Assembly: GCA_046349875.1 (NCBI GenBank)
Contig: JAXMBN010000006.1
Span: forward strand, 129,384 to 193,383
Source: JAXMBN01 sp046349875
GTDB taxonomy: Bacteria > Planctomycetota > Planctomycetia > Pirellulales > Pirellulaceae
Direction of reading: 5' to 3'
Length of the DNA: 64,000 bases
The notes below the pieces were generated by a model, which saw nothing but the letters and a program-made list of their open reading frames with translations, made no database searches and was not told the origin of the DNA. This document shows positions 1 to 8,781 of this stretch, in pieces. Both the position numbers and the translations under genes were made by a program. Position 1 is the stretch's first letter. Every line of letters begins with the position of its first letter.

Positions 1-197
1 GAGGAGCCCTTTGCATCCGACGCTTTGGGTGGTTCACCTTGCAGTTGTTTTTTGACGTCTGCAAAGAAAACACCCTCCATCGCTTTGGAATCGAAGGTTG
101 GCGGCTTTGCGCGACTGCTCTTTCGCTTGGGAGGCTGAGCCATCAATGGGCCGGTTATTCCACCCAAAACCAAGGCAACTACGAGTATTCGGCGCAT
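1..197 (-). CDS. N-terminal part of a secreted hypothetical protein (runs off left edge)
   Basis: Reading the minus strand from the ATG at 197 gives an uninterrupted frame to the window edge. It starts MRRILVVALVLGGITGPLMA, a typical signal peptide with a basic N-terminus, hydrophobic core and likely cleavage after LMA. A Lys/Arg/Ser-rich stretch and a segment containing GVFFADVKKQL follow. Only about 65 residues are visible, so the family cannot be named. The gene is divergent from apbE and the two share the upstream region 198-288. Export is inferred from the signal peptide; no function is proposed. Confidence 0.6.
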   Translation of the reverse strand, partial: MRRILVVALVLGGITGPLMAQPPKRKSSRAKPPTFDSKAMEGVFFADVKKQLQGEPPKASDAKGS

Positions 198-288
198 GCA
201 TGCCTCTACCATCTCGAACCCAACGACCAAAAGGACCATAATTCAAAGTTTACCACAAATCCTCCAAAGTTTGAGGACGAATGCGCGG

Positions 289-1323
289 ATGGCCGACACG
301 GAAAATAACCAACGAGATGGATCGAAGTCCCATTTTGAGTGGGGATCGCATCAAACGCGATCGTACTTTCCGCTTGAATTCAGTCGCCACGCGATGGCTT
401 GTGAGTTTCAGGTGCTCTTGAATCAAAGGCATCCTGCTCGTGGACCGGATGTTGCGATCCAGGCCTTGGATCGTATTTCGGCACTCGAACCAGTGCTGAG
501 TGTATACATCGAGACGAGTGAATTTTCGGAGCTGAATCGTCGGGCAGCTGAGGAGTCGATTCGTGTCTCTTCCGATGTTTTCGTTGTTCTTCATGAAGCG
601 AAAAAGTTCTATGAGTGGACCCGTGGTGCGTTTGATATTTCTGCGGCCTCGTTATCCAATGCCTGGGGGTTTTCTCGCCGAAATGGTCGGATGCCGACTC
701 CAGAAGCGATCGAACAGGCAAGGCTTCAATGCGGATCCGATGCGATCGCTTTGGAGGAGTCAACGCAGTCTGTTCGCTTTCTCCGTCAAGGACTTCAAAT
801 CAATCCCGGGGGCATTGGAAAAGGCTATGCCTTGGATTGTGCTGCCAAGATGCTGCTCGAAGCCGGTATCGATGAATTTCTCATCCATGGTGGAAAGAGT
901 TCGGCGATTGCCCGTGGAACGCAACATGGTTCGGGATCCCATGGATGGTTGATTGCAGTTCGCCATCCTTACCAATTGGAGACTCTCTTAGGCGAACTCC
1001 ATTTGAAGGATCGAGCCATTGGGACGAGTGGTGCGGCTAATCAGTTTTTCTATTTTCAAGGGAAGCGATATGGCCATGTGATCGATCCACGTTCGGGTTG
1101 GCCGGCGCAGCATTGGCTTAGCGTGACAGTGGTCTGTGCTGACGCCATGGCGGCTGATGCATTGGCCACTGCTGCTTATGTGATGTCTGAGGAAGAAATG
1201 GTGGCGTTTTGCGGCGAGCATCCAGAGATTGGAGTGCTTGCCATTCGAGCAGGTCAACGACAAGGCGAAACCGAAGCGGTGGCTTGGAATTTGGATTCTT
1301 CCACTTGGTGCCCGATGCGATAG
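289..1323 (+). CDS. apbE: FAD:protein FMN transferase (ApbE family)
   Basis: ApbE enzymes transfer FMN from FAD to a Thr of target flavoproteins such as Rnf/Nqr subunits. The 344-residue product has the ApbE signatures: an AMACEFQ-type N-terminal strand, INPGGIGKGYALD (about residues 172-183), the HGGKSSA segment, GTSGAANQFF and the HVIDPRSGWPAQ metal/flavin site (about 263-274), followed by DAMAADALATA. The frame is open from an ATG at 196, but I prefer the ATG at 289 because GAGGA lies about 11 bases upstream and the residues between have no family character. No export signal or lipobox is evident with this start. No flavoprotein target is encoded next to it. Confidence 0.88.
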   Translation: MADTENNQRDGSKSHFEWGSHQTRSYFPLEFSRHAMACEFQVLLNQRHPARGPDVAIQALDRISALEPVLSVYIETSEFSELNRRAAEESIRVSSDVFVVLHEAKKFYEWTRGAFDISAASLSNAWGFSRRNGRMPTPEAIEQARLQCGSDAIALEESTQSVRFLRQGLQINPGGIGKGYALDCAAKMLLEAGIDEFLIHGGKSSAIARGTQHGSGSHGWLIAVRHPYQLETLLGELHLKDRAIGTSGAANQFFYFQGKRYGHVIDPRSGWPAQHWLSVTVVCADAMAADALATAAYVMSEEEMVAFCGEHPEIGVLAIRAGQRQGETEAVAWNLDSSTWCPMR

Positions 1324-1415
1324 GCATTGGCGAAGAGGGCCGAACTCGAAATCGGAGCTGCAAAACGCTCGAAACTCCTGCGGGATCTCAGGGTTGATCT
1401 TACCCATACATGAAA

Positions 1416-1449
1416 TGAAGAAAAGATGAGGATCTCTTCATCTTCTTTT
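1416..1449 (+). terminator. possible weak terminator after apbE
   Basis: AAGATGA (1423-1429) can pair with TCATCTT (1437-1443) across a short loop, followed by a pyrimidine-rich CTTTTC. The stem is short and the T-run is interrupted, so this is a tentative call based on position between apbE and the VTC operon. Confidence 0.3.
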
Positions 1450-1481
1450 CAGGTAGGTAAGGTTATCTTGGGTTTGCCCAA

Positions 1482-2333
1482 TTGAGTCACTCTTATCAGA
1501 TAGCAAGCATCTTGAATCAGCCACTTCAGTCACCTGCGTTATGGAAAACTGCGACTACAGCGTCGCACGAGAATGGAAGTTCTGGTCCTTCGCCTAGTCC
1601 TGCGTCTCGGGCAGGGGCGTTTGAGATGAAGTTCTTGGTGCCCAATGATGTCGCGCTGCAATTGCAACGCAGCGTACGCGATGCCATGTTGCAAGATAGG
1701 TTTGTCAATCCAGAAACAGGAACCTATGAAGTATGGGGCACCTACTTCGACACTCCGCGATGGGACGTGTTTCAGCGTAATGCGGGATTCGCACGGAAGA
1801 AGTTTCGTCTAAGACGTTATCCCAAAAGTGATGTAGCCTATCTCGAACGCAAACGCAAACGCCAAGGTCGCGTCTCGAAAGTGAGAATCCCGCTGAGCCT
1901 TCATGAATGGCATCGCGTCATTCGTGGCGAAGCTCCAACCTTGCACGATGATCCGGTGACATTGGATTGGTATTTGCATCGTTTGCAACGACGTCAACTA
2001 AGACCAGTCGTGTCGATTACCTATGAACGAACACCCTACATGCAAATGGACCGTTCGGGCCCCATCCGGCTTACGGTCGACCGTCACCTGCGATGTGGAG
2101 TTGTTGAAGGAGATCGTAGTTATCTAGGGGCTCCTTTGTCGGCAGAGATGATTTCGCGATGTTGCATCGTGGAGATGAAATTTTTAGAGGCGATGCCTCT
2201 ATTATTTCGAGACTGGATTCGCGATTTCGGACTTGTTCCAACGTCCTTTTCCAAGTATCGAACGGCTGTGTCTCTGCTTGGAATAGGTACGTCCGTTGCA
2301 GGAACGGATTCGCAACCATCGATCACGGAATGA
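1482..2333 (+). CDS. VTC-domain protein (polyphosphate polymerase family)
   Basis: The VTC domain is the catalytic tunnel-fold domain of eukaryotic Vtc4, which makes polyphosphate from ATP; bacterial members are usually stand-alone. The signature charged strands are present: FEMKFLV (48-52), FRLRRYP (108-114), YLERKRKR (120-127), LTVDRHLRC (198-205), IVEMKFLE (229-236) and SFSKYR (255-260), which supply the paired Glu and Lys/Arg residues lining the tunnel. The first 45 residues are low complexity. No ATG lies upstream of the core, so TTG at 1482 is taken as start; the exact start is uncertain. It precedes a DUF4956 membrane protein by 10 bases and a CotH protein, a recurring trio. Polyphosphate synthesis is inferred from the family. 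Confidence 0.85.
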   Translation: MSHSYQIASILNQPLQSPALWKTATTASHENGSSGPSPSPASRAGAFEMKFLVPNDVALQLQRSVRDAMLQDRFVNPETGTYEVWGTYFDTPRWDVFQRNAGFARKKFRLRRYPKSDVAYLERKRKRQGRVSKVRIPLSLHEWHRVIRGEAPTLHDDPVTLDWYLHRLQRRQLRPVVSITYERTPYMQMDRSGPIRLTVDRHLRCGVVEGDRSYLGAPLSAEMISRCCIVEMKFLEAMPLLFRDWIRDFGLVPTSFSKYRTAVSLLGIGTSVAGTDSQPSITE

Positions 2334-2343
2334 GGAAGAAGTC

Positions 2344-3057
2344 ATGCCCTTTAACGGATTGGATAACGCTTCGACACACCCCGTTTCAGCCGCGTATTTG
2401 TTGACCTGTTTGGTCATGGCATGTTTCTTTGGAATCGTGGTGGCCGTTTCGTATCAATACCATCGTCGACCCGTCGTGGTACCGAACACGTTTCCGTTGA
2501 CGTTGGTCTTATTGTCGATACTCATTGCGATCGTGATGCATGTCATTGATGATCGCGTGGCGCGTGCTTTTAGTTTGGTTGGGGCATTGTCGATCGTTCG
2601 TTTCCGTACGGTGCTCGATGATACGCAAGATATTGCCTTTGTCATCTTCGCCGTCGTGGTTGGGATGGCCGCGGGAACGGGTGCGTATCTCGTTGCCGGA
2701 TTGGGATCGTTTGTCGTCATTGCAACTCTCATAGCATTTCGCTTTGCCGAACGATCTCCAACCCTTGGGGCCTCAACGCCAACAGGCGGAATTGTTGAAG
2801 CCAAGGTATCGCTTCGGACTCCTATTGAAGGAGAGTTCAAGTCGAAATTGCAAGCTGTGTTGGATCAATTCGCTCTCAAGGTTGCGCTCGAGAAAGTGGA
2901 GTCGGTACGAGGTGGGGCCGGAATTGAATGGCGGTATCGCGTTCGTTTTCGTGCGGATCGACTTCCAGCAGATTTCATCTATGAAGCAACGCGGATCGAG
3001 GGAATTCAAAACGTTGAAGTGGATATTGTAGATCAACGAGAAAGGGAAGGTTCATGA
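2344..3057 (+). CDS. DUF4956 domain-containing membrane protein
   Basis: The 237-residue protein has about four hydrophobic segments in its first 140 residues, including a conserved-looking core around VIDDRVARAFSLVGALSIVRFR and AFVIFAVVVGMAAGTGAYLVAG. A soluble C-terminal part (about 150-237) resembles a small alpha/beta domain. This pattern fits DUF4956, which is regularly encoded beside VTC-domain polymerases. The ATG at 2344 follows GAGGAAG at good spacing; the frame extends upstream but without merit. Its stop overlaps the next start as ATGA (3054-3057), so translational coupling to the CotH gene is likely. A membrane role linked to the VTC partner is inference. Confidence 0.82.
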   Translation: MPFNGLDNASTHPVSAAYLLTCLVMACFFGIVVAVSYQYHRRPVVVPNTFPLTLVLLSILIAIVMHVIDDRVARAFSLVGALSIVRFRTVLDDTQDIAFVIFAVVVGMAAGTGAYLVAGLGSFVVIATLIAFRFAERSPTLGASTPTGGIVEAKVSLRTPIEGEFKSKLQAVLDQFALKVALEKVESVRGGAGIEWRYRVRFRADRLPADFIYEATRIEGIQNVEVDIVDQREREGS

Positions 3058-5492
3058 AACGCATCAAGGTCCTTTTAGGGTTAGGGGTGCTTTTGCTGCC
3101 ATCCCTCTTCCTCTTAGCGCAACCACCACGAGGTGGTCGTGGATTTCGTGGTCCGCTTGAAGTAGAGAGTAAGACTCGCTTGTTGCAGATGGTCGATGTG
3201 CAACGCGAGGTGGGGATTGAAGAGAATCAGTTGAAAGATCTGGATGAGTCCTTTCGTCGGCTAGATGAAGTGACTCGTGATCAGATGGCAGATTTCAATC
3301 CAGGCGAATGGATGGGACTGACCCCCGAAGAACGAACACCGCGATTCGATGGGCTCCGCAAGAAAATGACCGAGGCCATTCAGAAGGTAGATGATGCTTC
3401 GGATAAAGTACTCAAACCAAATCAGCGCAAACGATTGGGTGAGTTGTTGGCTCAACGCGAAGGGATCATCTCGCTTCTGCGTCCCGAATTCAGCTCAGCC
3501 GTTGATCTTACCGCCGATCAAAAGAAAGGCCTGATGGATCTTCAGCGGAAGTTGATGGAGCCTCCAATGCCGCCGCCCGATTTTGGAGGTCCGCCTGACT
3601 TTGAACAATGGCAACGCGATCAACAGCAAGCAGAAGCCAATGTTATGAAATCGTTGTCCGACGAGCAGCGGAAAGCATGGACGGCAGTGCAAGGCAAAGC
3701 ATTCGCCTTTCCAGAACCCCAATTTGCCGGTGGACCTGGCTTTGGTCCTGGTCCAGGTGGTCCAGGTGGTCCTGGAGGCCCTGGAGGCCCTGGATTTGGC
3801 CCTGGAGGTCCTGGATTTCCGGGTGGCCCAGGTGGACCTGGTTTTGGTCCAGGAGGCCCTGGCGGGCCCATGGGTGGTGGCGAGCGGCCTTTGGTGGCAA
3901 AGTTCGACAAGGATGGTAATGGCTGGTTGAACGCTGAAGAACGCGCTGCTGCACGAGCTGAGGCAAAGTCAGGTGGTGGAGGTCGTGGTCCAGGTGGCGG
4001 AAGAGGCCCTGGTGGCTTTGGTCCTGGAGGCTTTGGCCCTGGTGGACCTGGTGGCTTTGGTCCGGGAGGCCCAGGCGGTCCCGGATTTGGGCCAGGTGGG
4101 GATCGTCCAACGCCTAAGCCTGGAGTGAAGGTAAAACCCGAGGATGTAAAACGCTTCGGCGATGAAAGCTTGTATGATCCAAAGGTTGTCCGCACCATCT
4201 TTTTGCAATTCGAGAATGAGGATTGGGAAAATGAGATGGCCGACTTTAAACCTACCGATGTGGATGTTATCGCCGACATGATCGTCGATGGCAAAAAGTA
4301 TGGACAGGTTGGGGTCGGATATCGTGGAGCGTCTTCCTTTGGAATGATCGGTGCGGGATCGAAACGATCCTTGAACATCTCTATGGATACGGTTCACAAA
4401 GATCAACGATTGCTCGGTTACAAGTCTCTCAATCTCCTGAATTCCAATGGAGATGGAACGATGATGCGATCGGTCTTGTACTCGGCAATGGCAAACCATT
4501 ATTTGCCATCACCGAAAGTGAATCATGTTCGTGTCGTCATCAACGGTGAGGATTGGGGCATTTATCAAAACGCTCAGCAATTCGACAAGATCTTCCTCAA
4601 AGAACATTTTGAGAAGTCCGGTGGTACGCGTTGGAAAACTCCTGGCAGCCCTGGGGGTGGAGGAAGTTTGAAGTACTTGGGCGATGATGTCCAAAGTTAT
4701 CGTCGACTGTATGAAATCAAGTCTGAGGACAAAGACGCTGCATGGCAACGACTGATTCTGCTATGCAAAACGTTGGAGGAGACTCCCGCCGATCAACTCG
4801 AAGAAGCTCTCAAGCCGATGCTCGACATCGATAAAGCTCTGCGTTTCTTGGCGGTCGACAATGCGTTGATCAATAACGATGGTTATTGGGTCCGTGGTAG
4901 TGATTACAGCATCTACCTAGATGAAAAAGGGATCTTTCATCTGATCCCACACGATATGAACGAAACCCTTGCTGGCGCGATGATGGGGCCAGGAGGTGGG
5001 CGAGGCGGGTTCGGTGGACGAGGAGGGCGTCCCGGAGAAGGTGGTCGTCCCGGAGAAGGTGGTCGTCCCGGAGAAGGTGGTCGTCCCGGAGAAGGGCCTG
5101 GACGAGGAATGGGAGGAGGTATCGGAGGAGGCGGTATGCAGTTGGATCCGCTGGTAGGATTGGATGATGCCAGCAAGCCGCTCCGTAGCAAGCTCCTTCA
5201 AGCACCGAGTCTTCGCATGAAGTATCTGAAGTATGTAGGTGAAATCGCCAAGAATGATTTGGATTGGAGTCGCCTAGGTCCTGTGATGGAAAGCCATCGC
5301 GATTCCATCAAGGAATTCGTACTCATGGATACTCGAAAGCTCTCTTCGGACAATGCGTTTTTGAGTGAGACATCCTTGCAAGAATCGGCAGGAGGTCGAT
5401 CTCCATCCATCAAGCAATTTGCTGAAACTCGCCGCTCTTTCCTCCTAAATCATCCGGAAGTGAAAAAGGCAATGGAGGAATCTCAACGCTAA
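3054..5492 (+). CDS. CotH-family secreted protein with Gly-rich repeats and an EF-hand
   Basis: CotH proteins are atypical kinases; Bacillus CotH phosphorylates spore-coat proteins. This 812-residue product begins with a signal peptide (MKRIKVLLGLGVLLLPSLFL). Residues about 30-210 are helical with acidic LTXXQ-like motifs, 220-280 and 305-360 are Gly/Pro/Phe repeats, and an EF-hand loop DKDGNGWLNAEE sits near 284-295. The CotH domain starts near 375: GVGYRGASSFG, a KRSLNISM strand, LNLLNSNGDGTMMRS, WGIYQNAQQFDKIFL and the catalytic-type HDMNETLAG near 640. A second Gly-rich insert with a four-copy GGRPGE repeat interrupts the domain after HDMNE. The usual Glu of the GxYxxxE motif appears as Gln, so kinase activity is uncertain. 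Third gene of the VTC operon. Confidence 0.87.
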   Translation: MKRIKVLLGLGVLLLPSLFLLAQPPRGGRGFRGPLEVESKTRLLQMVDVQREVGIEENQLKDLDESFRRLDEVTRDQMADFNPGEWMGLTPEERTPRFDGLRKKMTEAIQKVDDASDKVLKPNQRKRLGELLAQREGIISLLRPEFSSAVDLTADQKKGLMDLQRKLMEPPMPPPDFGGPPDFEQWQRDQQQAEANVMKSLSDEQRKAWTAVQGKAFAFPEPQFAGGPGFGPGPGGPGGPGGPGGPGFGPGGPGFPGGPGGPGFGPGGPGGPMGGGERPLVAKFDKDGNGWLNAEERAAARAEAKSGGGGRGPGGGRGPGGFGPGGFGPGGPGGFGPGGPGGPGFGPGGDRPTPKPGVKVKPEDVKRFGDESLYDPKVVRTIFLQFENEDWENEMADFKPTDVDVIADMIVDGKKYGQVGVGYRGASSFGMIGAGSKRSLNISMDTVHKDQRLLGYKSLNLLNSNGDGTMMRSVLYSAMANHYLPSPKVNHVRVVINGEDWGIYQNAQQFDKIFLKEHFEKSGGTRWKTPGSPGGGGSLKYLGDDVQSYRRLYEIKSEDKDAAWQRLILLCKTLEETPADQLEEALKPMLDIDKALRFLAVDNALINNDGYWVRGSDYSIYLDEKGIFHLIPHDMNETLAGAMMGPGGGRGGFGGRGGRPGEGGRPGEGGRPGEGGRPGEGPGRGMGGGIGGGGMQLDPLVGLDDASKPLRSKLLQAPSLRMKYLKYVGEIAKNDLDWSRLGPVMESHRDSIKEFVLMDTRKLSSDNAFLSETSLQESAGGRSPSIKQFAETRRSFLLNHPEVKKAMEESQR
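5025..5096 (+). repeat. four 18-bp tandem repeats encoding GGRPGE
   Basis: Four head-to-tail 18-bp units at 5025, 5043, 5061 and 5079 lie inside the cotH-like gene. The first differs slightly and the last ends in GGG instead of GGT. The unit keeps the reading frame, so copy-number change would alter only the length of the Gly-rich insert. Confidence 0.9.
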
Positions 5493-5530
5493 AGAGATCA
5501 AGTAGGATCGTAACAGATGTTCTACCAATG

Positions 5531-5570
5531 AGGGTGCTGCGATTGGCAACGATGGCAGCCCCCTCTTTTT
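5531..5570 (+). terminator. rho-independent terminator after the VTC-CotH operon
   Basis: AGGGTGCTGC (5531-5540) pairs with GGCAGCCCCCT (5554-5564) with one bulged base and a roughly 14-base loop. A CTTTTTG run follows directly. It lies 38 bases after the CotH stop and before the HD-GYP gene. Confidence 0.6.
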
Positions 5571-5665
5571 GTTTGCAAAAGCCTTATCGAAAGTAGTGAA
5601 AAGTGCTTTGATCAAATTTCGCGTGCTACGATTGGGGGCACGACACGCTAAGGAAATTTTGAGCC

Positions 5666-6618
5666 ATGAATGAGTTTGGACTCATCCCCATCAGCCCTCT
5701 TACGTTGAACCCTCAATACCCTTTGGGAGTCGACGTCTATGCTTGGGGGCAGTCGGATGAGAAGCCCGTATTGTTTCTCGCGCAGCACCAAGAGATCGCA
5801 TCCAATTCCTTGGATCGCATTTGCAACGCGCCGCAGATCAAGCTCTTCATCAGTCGACAAGATCAATCGCTATATCAGCAATATCTCAACGGTCACCTTC
5901 AACAGTGGCTGGAAGATACGTCCATCAGCGATTGGCATCGTACTGCCGTTGTATCCGAAGTGATTCGGTACACATTGGAACAAGAGTTTGCTGGGAACGA
6001 TACTTCTTCGATCGTTCAATCGGTCGATCAGCTAGCAGGGGATCTCTGCAAGCTCATGACCTCTGTGACCCTGTCGGGACGCGAGTTATGCCAAATACTG
6101 CATCATGACTTCGGTACCTTTACGCATTCAACCAACGTTGGATTGTACTGTGGATTGTTAGCCTCCGAACTCGGTTATCGCAACGAAGAACTCAAGCAAA
6201 TCATCTCCGGTGGATTGCTGCATGACCTCGGGAAGCTCGACGTCGATCCTCGCATTATGAATAAGCCAGGAAAACTCGATGAGTTTGAAATGCGAGAAAT
6301 GCAGACGCATCCGATTTTGGGCTACCGTCGATTGGTTTCGATAGCGGATATCTCGATGTCGCGTTGATGATGGCCTATCAGCACCATGAGCGATTGGACG
6401 GCGAAGGATATCCCGTGGGTATTGATAACGACGAAATCGAAGTTGCCAGTCGCATCTGCAGCATTGCTGATGTCTTCGAGGCATTGACGAGTCACCGGCC
6501 TTATCGGAACGCGATGAGTTTCGCTTCGGCGTTGGCCATTTTGAATTCTGGTGTCGATAAGGCTTTTGATCGAGAGATACTACGATGTTGGCAGATGGTA
6601 GTGCGACAGCATTCCTAA
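5666..6618 (+). CDS. HD-GYP domain phosphodiesterase, frame broken once
   Basis: HD-GYP proteins hydrolyse cyclic-di-GMP. The first frame (5666-6367) has about 130 unassigned N-terminal residues and then the first half of the domain: HSTNVGLYCGLLA, the HD pair in GGLLHDLGKLD, and HPILGYRRL. The second frame (6364-6618) continues with MMAYQHHERLDGEGYP, containing HHE and GYP, then SICSIADVFEALTSHRPYR-like sequence. Restoring one base near 6332-6337 (TTGGT read as TTGGGT) joins them as RRLGFDSGYLDVALMMAYQHH. All metal-binding and GYP residues are then present. The break is either a one-base consensus error or a real inactivation. A PilZ protein overlaps the 3' end, fitting a cyclic-di-GMP pair. 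Confidence 0.82.
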
Positions 6619-7031
6619 CTTTGATATCCCAATTGCCTAACAAGATCGAGTTGCCACGCGATCTATTCGAAGCTCTTTCTAAAGAGCGTGGTGTGGTGGA
6701 TAGCACACCCTTTGAAGCGCGGAGATCAACGCGATTTCGCTGCAGCGGTACTTGCATCGTCGAAGCCGAACCTGGGACTCGCGTTTATCGCCGGCAGGAA
6801 TTGCAGAGCCAAGGCATTGTAAGAGATGTGTCTCGTTCGGGAGTAGGAGTGATCACGCACCAGCAGTGGTTTCCCGGGCAACGCTTGCGACTTCGATTAG
6901 AGCATGCAACGCTTGTGGTAGAGGTGGCCCGCGCCCGAAAGATTGCTTCGTCTTGCTATGAAGCAGGAGCAATCATCGTGGAGCATCGACGGCATGAAGC
7001 GAGTACATCATCGATCGATGTCGAAGCTTGA
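6585..7031 (+). CDS. PilZ domain protein
   Basis: PilZ domains bind cyclic-di-GMP through an RxxxR and a D/NxSxxG motif. Both are visible in this 148-residue product: RRSTRFR near residues 46-52 and RDVSRSGVGV near 78-87, followed by a strand pattern (GQRLRLRLEHATLVVEVARARK) typical of the beta barrel. The first 45 residues have no recognised domain. The ATG at 6585 overlaps the end of the HD-GYP gene by 34 bases, which suggests coupled translation; a later start is possible. Its last 24 bases overlap the convergent acylphosphatase gene. Role as an effector or receiver for the adjacent phosphodiesterase is inferred from the pairing. Confidence 0.78.
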   Translation: MLADGSATAFLTLISQLPNKIELPRDLFEALSKERGVVDSTPFEARRSTRFRCSGTCIVEAEPGTRVYRRQELQSQGIVRDVSRSGVGVITHQQWFPGQRLRLRLEHATLVVEVARARKIASSCYEAGAIIVEHRRHEASTSSIDVEA

Positions 7032-7277
7032 CCAGCGGCCCGATGCCTGGGACCATTGCACGTCCGTGTTTCGCACGAAGTCGGTCATCTTTTCTTGAAT
7101 GGCTGCGATGAATGCTTCGATGTCACTTCGCATGCCTTCTGCACACAAGTAGACGCTTCCGTCCTCTTCATTCCGAACCAGTCCGGTTACGTCAAAGGAT
7201 CGCGACAATGCAAGGCAGGTGAAACGGAATCCAACTCCTTGCACCCGCCCCTGAAATCGAACTTCTGCTCGAACCAT
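7008..7277 (-). CDS. acyP: acylphosphatase
   Basis: Acylphosphatases hydrolyse acyl-phosphates such as acetyl-phosphate. The 89-residue product is the usual length. It has the phosphate-binding loop GRVQGVGFRF with its catalytic Arg (about residues 10-19), the GLVRNEEDGSVYLCAEG segment carrying the catalytic Asn, and a C-terminal amphipathic part. The start is the ATG at 7277. The 3' end overlaps the convergent PilZ gene by 24 bases. Cytosolic; nothing in the neighbourhood specifies a substrate. Confidence 0.9.
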   Translation of the reverse strand: MVRAEVRFQGRVQGVGFRFTCLALSRSFDVTGLVRNEEDGSVYLCAEGMRSDIEAFIAAIQEKMTDFVRNTDVQWSQASGRWSSFDIDR

Positions 7278-7310
7278 CGTTCGCCTTTCGACTCAGTTCA
7301 TTTGAATCAG

Positions 7311-8435
7311 TTACTCGACGCCAAAGCGATAGGTGGTCTTCGACTTCATCGAAACAGGTGGGCTGATCTTTGTCGTCGGAAATTCGGGATGATTGGGTGA
7401 GTCTGGATAGTGCTGTGTTTCCAAGCAAAATCCACCATGGCGAGGAAACGGATTATTGCGGAATCCGTTGGCTGTATAGAGTTGAACACCGGGCTCGGTA
7501 CTTTGGCATTCCAAGGTAATGCCAGTACTAGGATCGCGAACCTTGGCGACTGGTCGCAGCGTTCCCGGATTTCCGCGAACGACATAATTGTGATCGTAGC
7601 CGCCTGCAAAATCGTAGGTCGCAAGAATGCGATCGCCGATACGCCGAGGCTCGCGAAAATCGAGCGGAGTTCCTTCGACCGATGCGATTTCACCGGTGGG
7701 AAGAAGATCAGCATCAGCGACGGTGTACTGGTCTGCGAACAGTTGGAGATCATGATCGAGCACATTCTTGCCCGATCCTGCCAGATTGAAGTAGGCATGG
7801 TTCGTCAAATTGACGACGGTTGGTTTGTCGCTTCGAGCAACATAGTCAATGGAAAGTTCATTGTCGTCACTGAGCGTATAGGTAACGGTCACTTTAAGAG
7901 TTCCTGGAAAGCCCTCCTCACCATCAGCGCTGGTGTATTCGAAAATCACGCTTGCTGCTTCCGACTGCAAATTGATCTTTCCGCGCCACAAGGCTTTGGC
8001 AAAGTTGCTTCTGCCTCCATGGATATGATGCTTGCCGGAATTCTTGGCAACCTGATACTCTTTTCCATCCAAAGTGAATTTCGCATCACGTATACGATTC
8101 GCATAACGTCCAATGACAGAGGCGGCAGGAAAGCCCTTCTCGTAAACTTCGAGCTGATTGGAGCTCAGAACGATGTTGACCGGGTTTTTCGAACGATCCG
8201 GTACAAGAATCTCAGTGATGGTGGCACCGTACTCGATGATCGAGACCTGAACACCCTTTGAGTTGATCAAGGTGTACTTCTCGACCTCGCGCTTATCGCC
8301 CAAGACTCCGAAGGTGGAACGTTGAAGCGTCATCTTTTGAGCCAACGCTACGTTTGGAGCGATCGTCAAAATCCAGAGAATCGACCACAGAGACATCCTA
8401 TGGCGAGAGCAACTTGGCGGGAAAATCCAATTCAT
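7311..8435 (-). CDS. galM: aldose 1-epimerase (galactose mutarotase family), exported
   Basis: GalM interconverts the alpha and beta anomers of aldoses. Family motifs are clear: ISIIEYGATITEILVPDR-like N-terminus, SVIGRYANRI, GKHHIHGG with the conserved His pair, NLTNHAYFNLAG, and the late GYDHNYVV and EPGVQLYTANG with the catalytic Glu. A hydrophobic signal sequence (SLWSILWILTIAPNVALA) precedes the domain. The frame is open further upstream; I take ATG 8435, which gives a basic RHR n-region, but ATG 8396 is also possible. Periplasmic location is inferred from the signal peptide. It may act on sugars released outside the cytoplasm; no sugar cluster is adjacent. Confidence 0.87.
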   Translation of the reverse strand: MNWIFPPSCSRHRMSLWSILWILTIAPNVALAQKMTLQRSTFGVLGDKREVEKYTLINSKGVQVSIIEYGATITEILVPDRSKNPVNIVLSSNQLEVYEKGFPAASVIGRYANRIRDAKFTLDGKEYQVAKNSGKHHIHGGRSNFAKALWRGKINLQSEAASVIFEYTSADGEEGFPGTLKVTVTYTLSDDNELSIDYVARSDKPTVVNLTNHAYFNLAGSGKNVLDHDLQLFADQYTVADADLLPTGEIASVEGTPLDFREPRRIGDRILATYDFAGGYDHNYVVRGNPGTLRPVAKVRDPSTGITLECQSTEPGVQLYTANGFRNNPFPRHGGFCLETQHYPDSPNHPEFPTTKISPPVSMKSKTTYRFGVE

Positions 8436-8781
8436 GACCAATCCAAGAAAGGGTTCAATGAGATCCGTGCGTTGGGGCCGGAATCGATTCGCATGGTTCA
8501 TGGGGCAACCAGATTGATAGGGCAAAAGGATGCGGGAGGATGGCGGCGATCTCAAGTTTCATCCTACGTTCCAACCCGCATGCTTTTGAATGCACGACTG
8601 GAGCGAAGAATCGATTGCGATGCCAGAGGATTGCGGATCGGTATCTTACCGCCTTATTCAGGCGAGCGACGAATCCCGGCAAAGCTGTGGGCGAGGGTGC
8701 CTTGGTTGGAAACGCCAAGGCGTGTCGGATTGGAGTACAATAGAGATCCCATCCCACGCTTCCCACCGCTTCGTTGTAATT

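Noticed and set aside
196..288. ATG at 196 as the start of apbE
   Set aside because: It lies in a GCATGCATGC palindrome overlapping the divergent gene's start, the added residues have no family similarity, and ATG 289 has a ribosome site.
3620..4378. Long minus-strand Pro-rich frames opposite cotH
   Set aside because: They are the reverse of the Gly/Pro-rich repeats (GGN codons read as NCC) and have no start or domain evidence.
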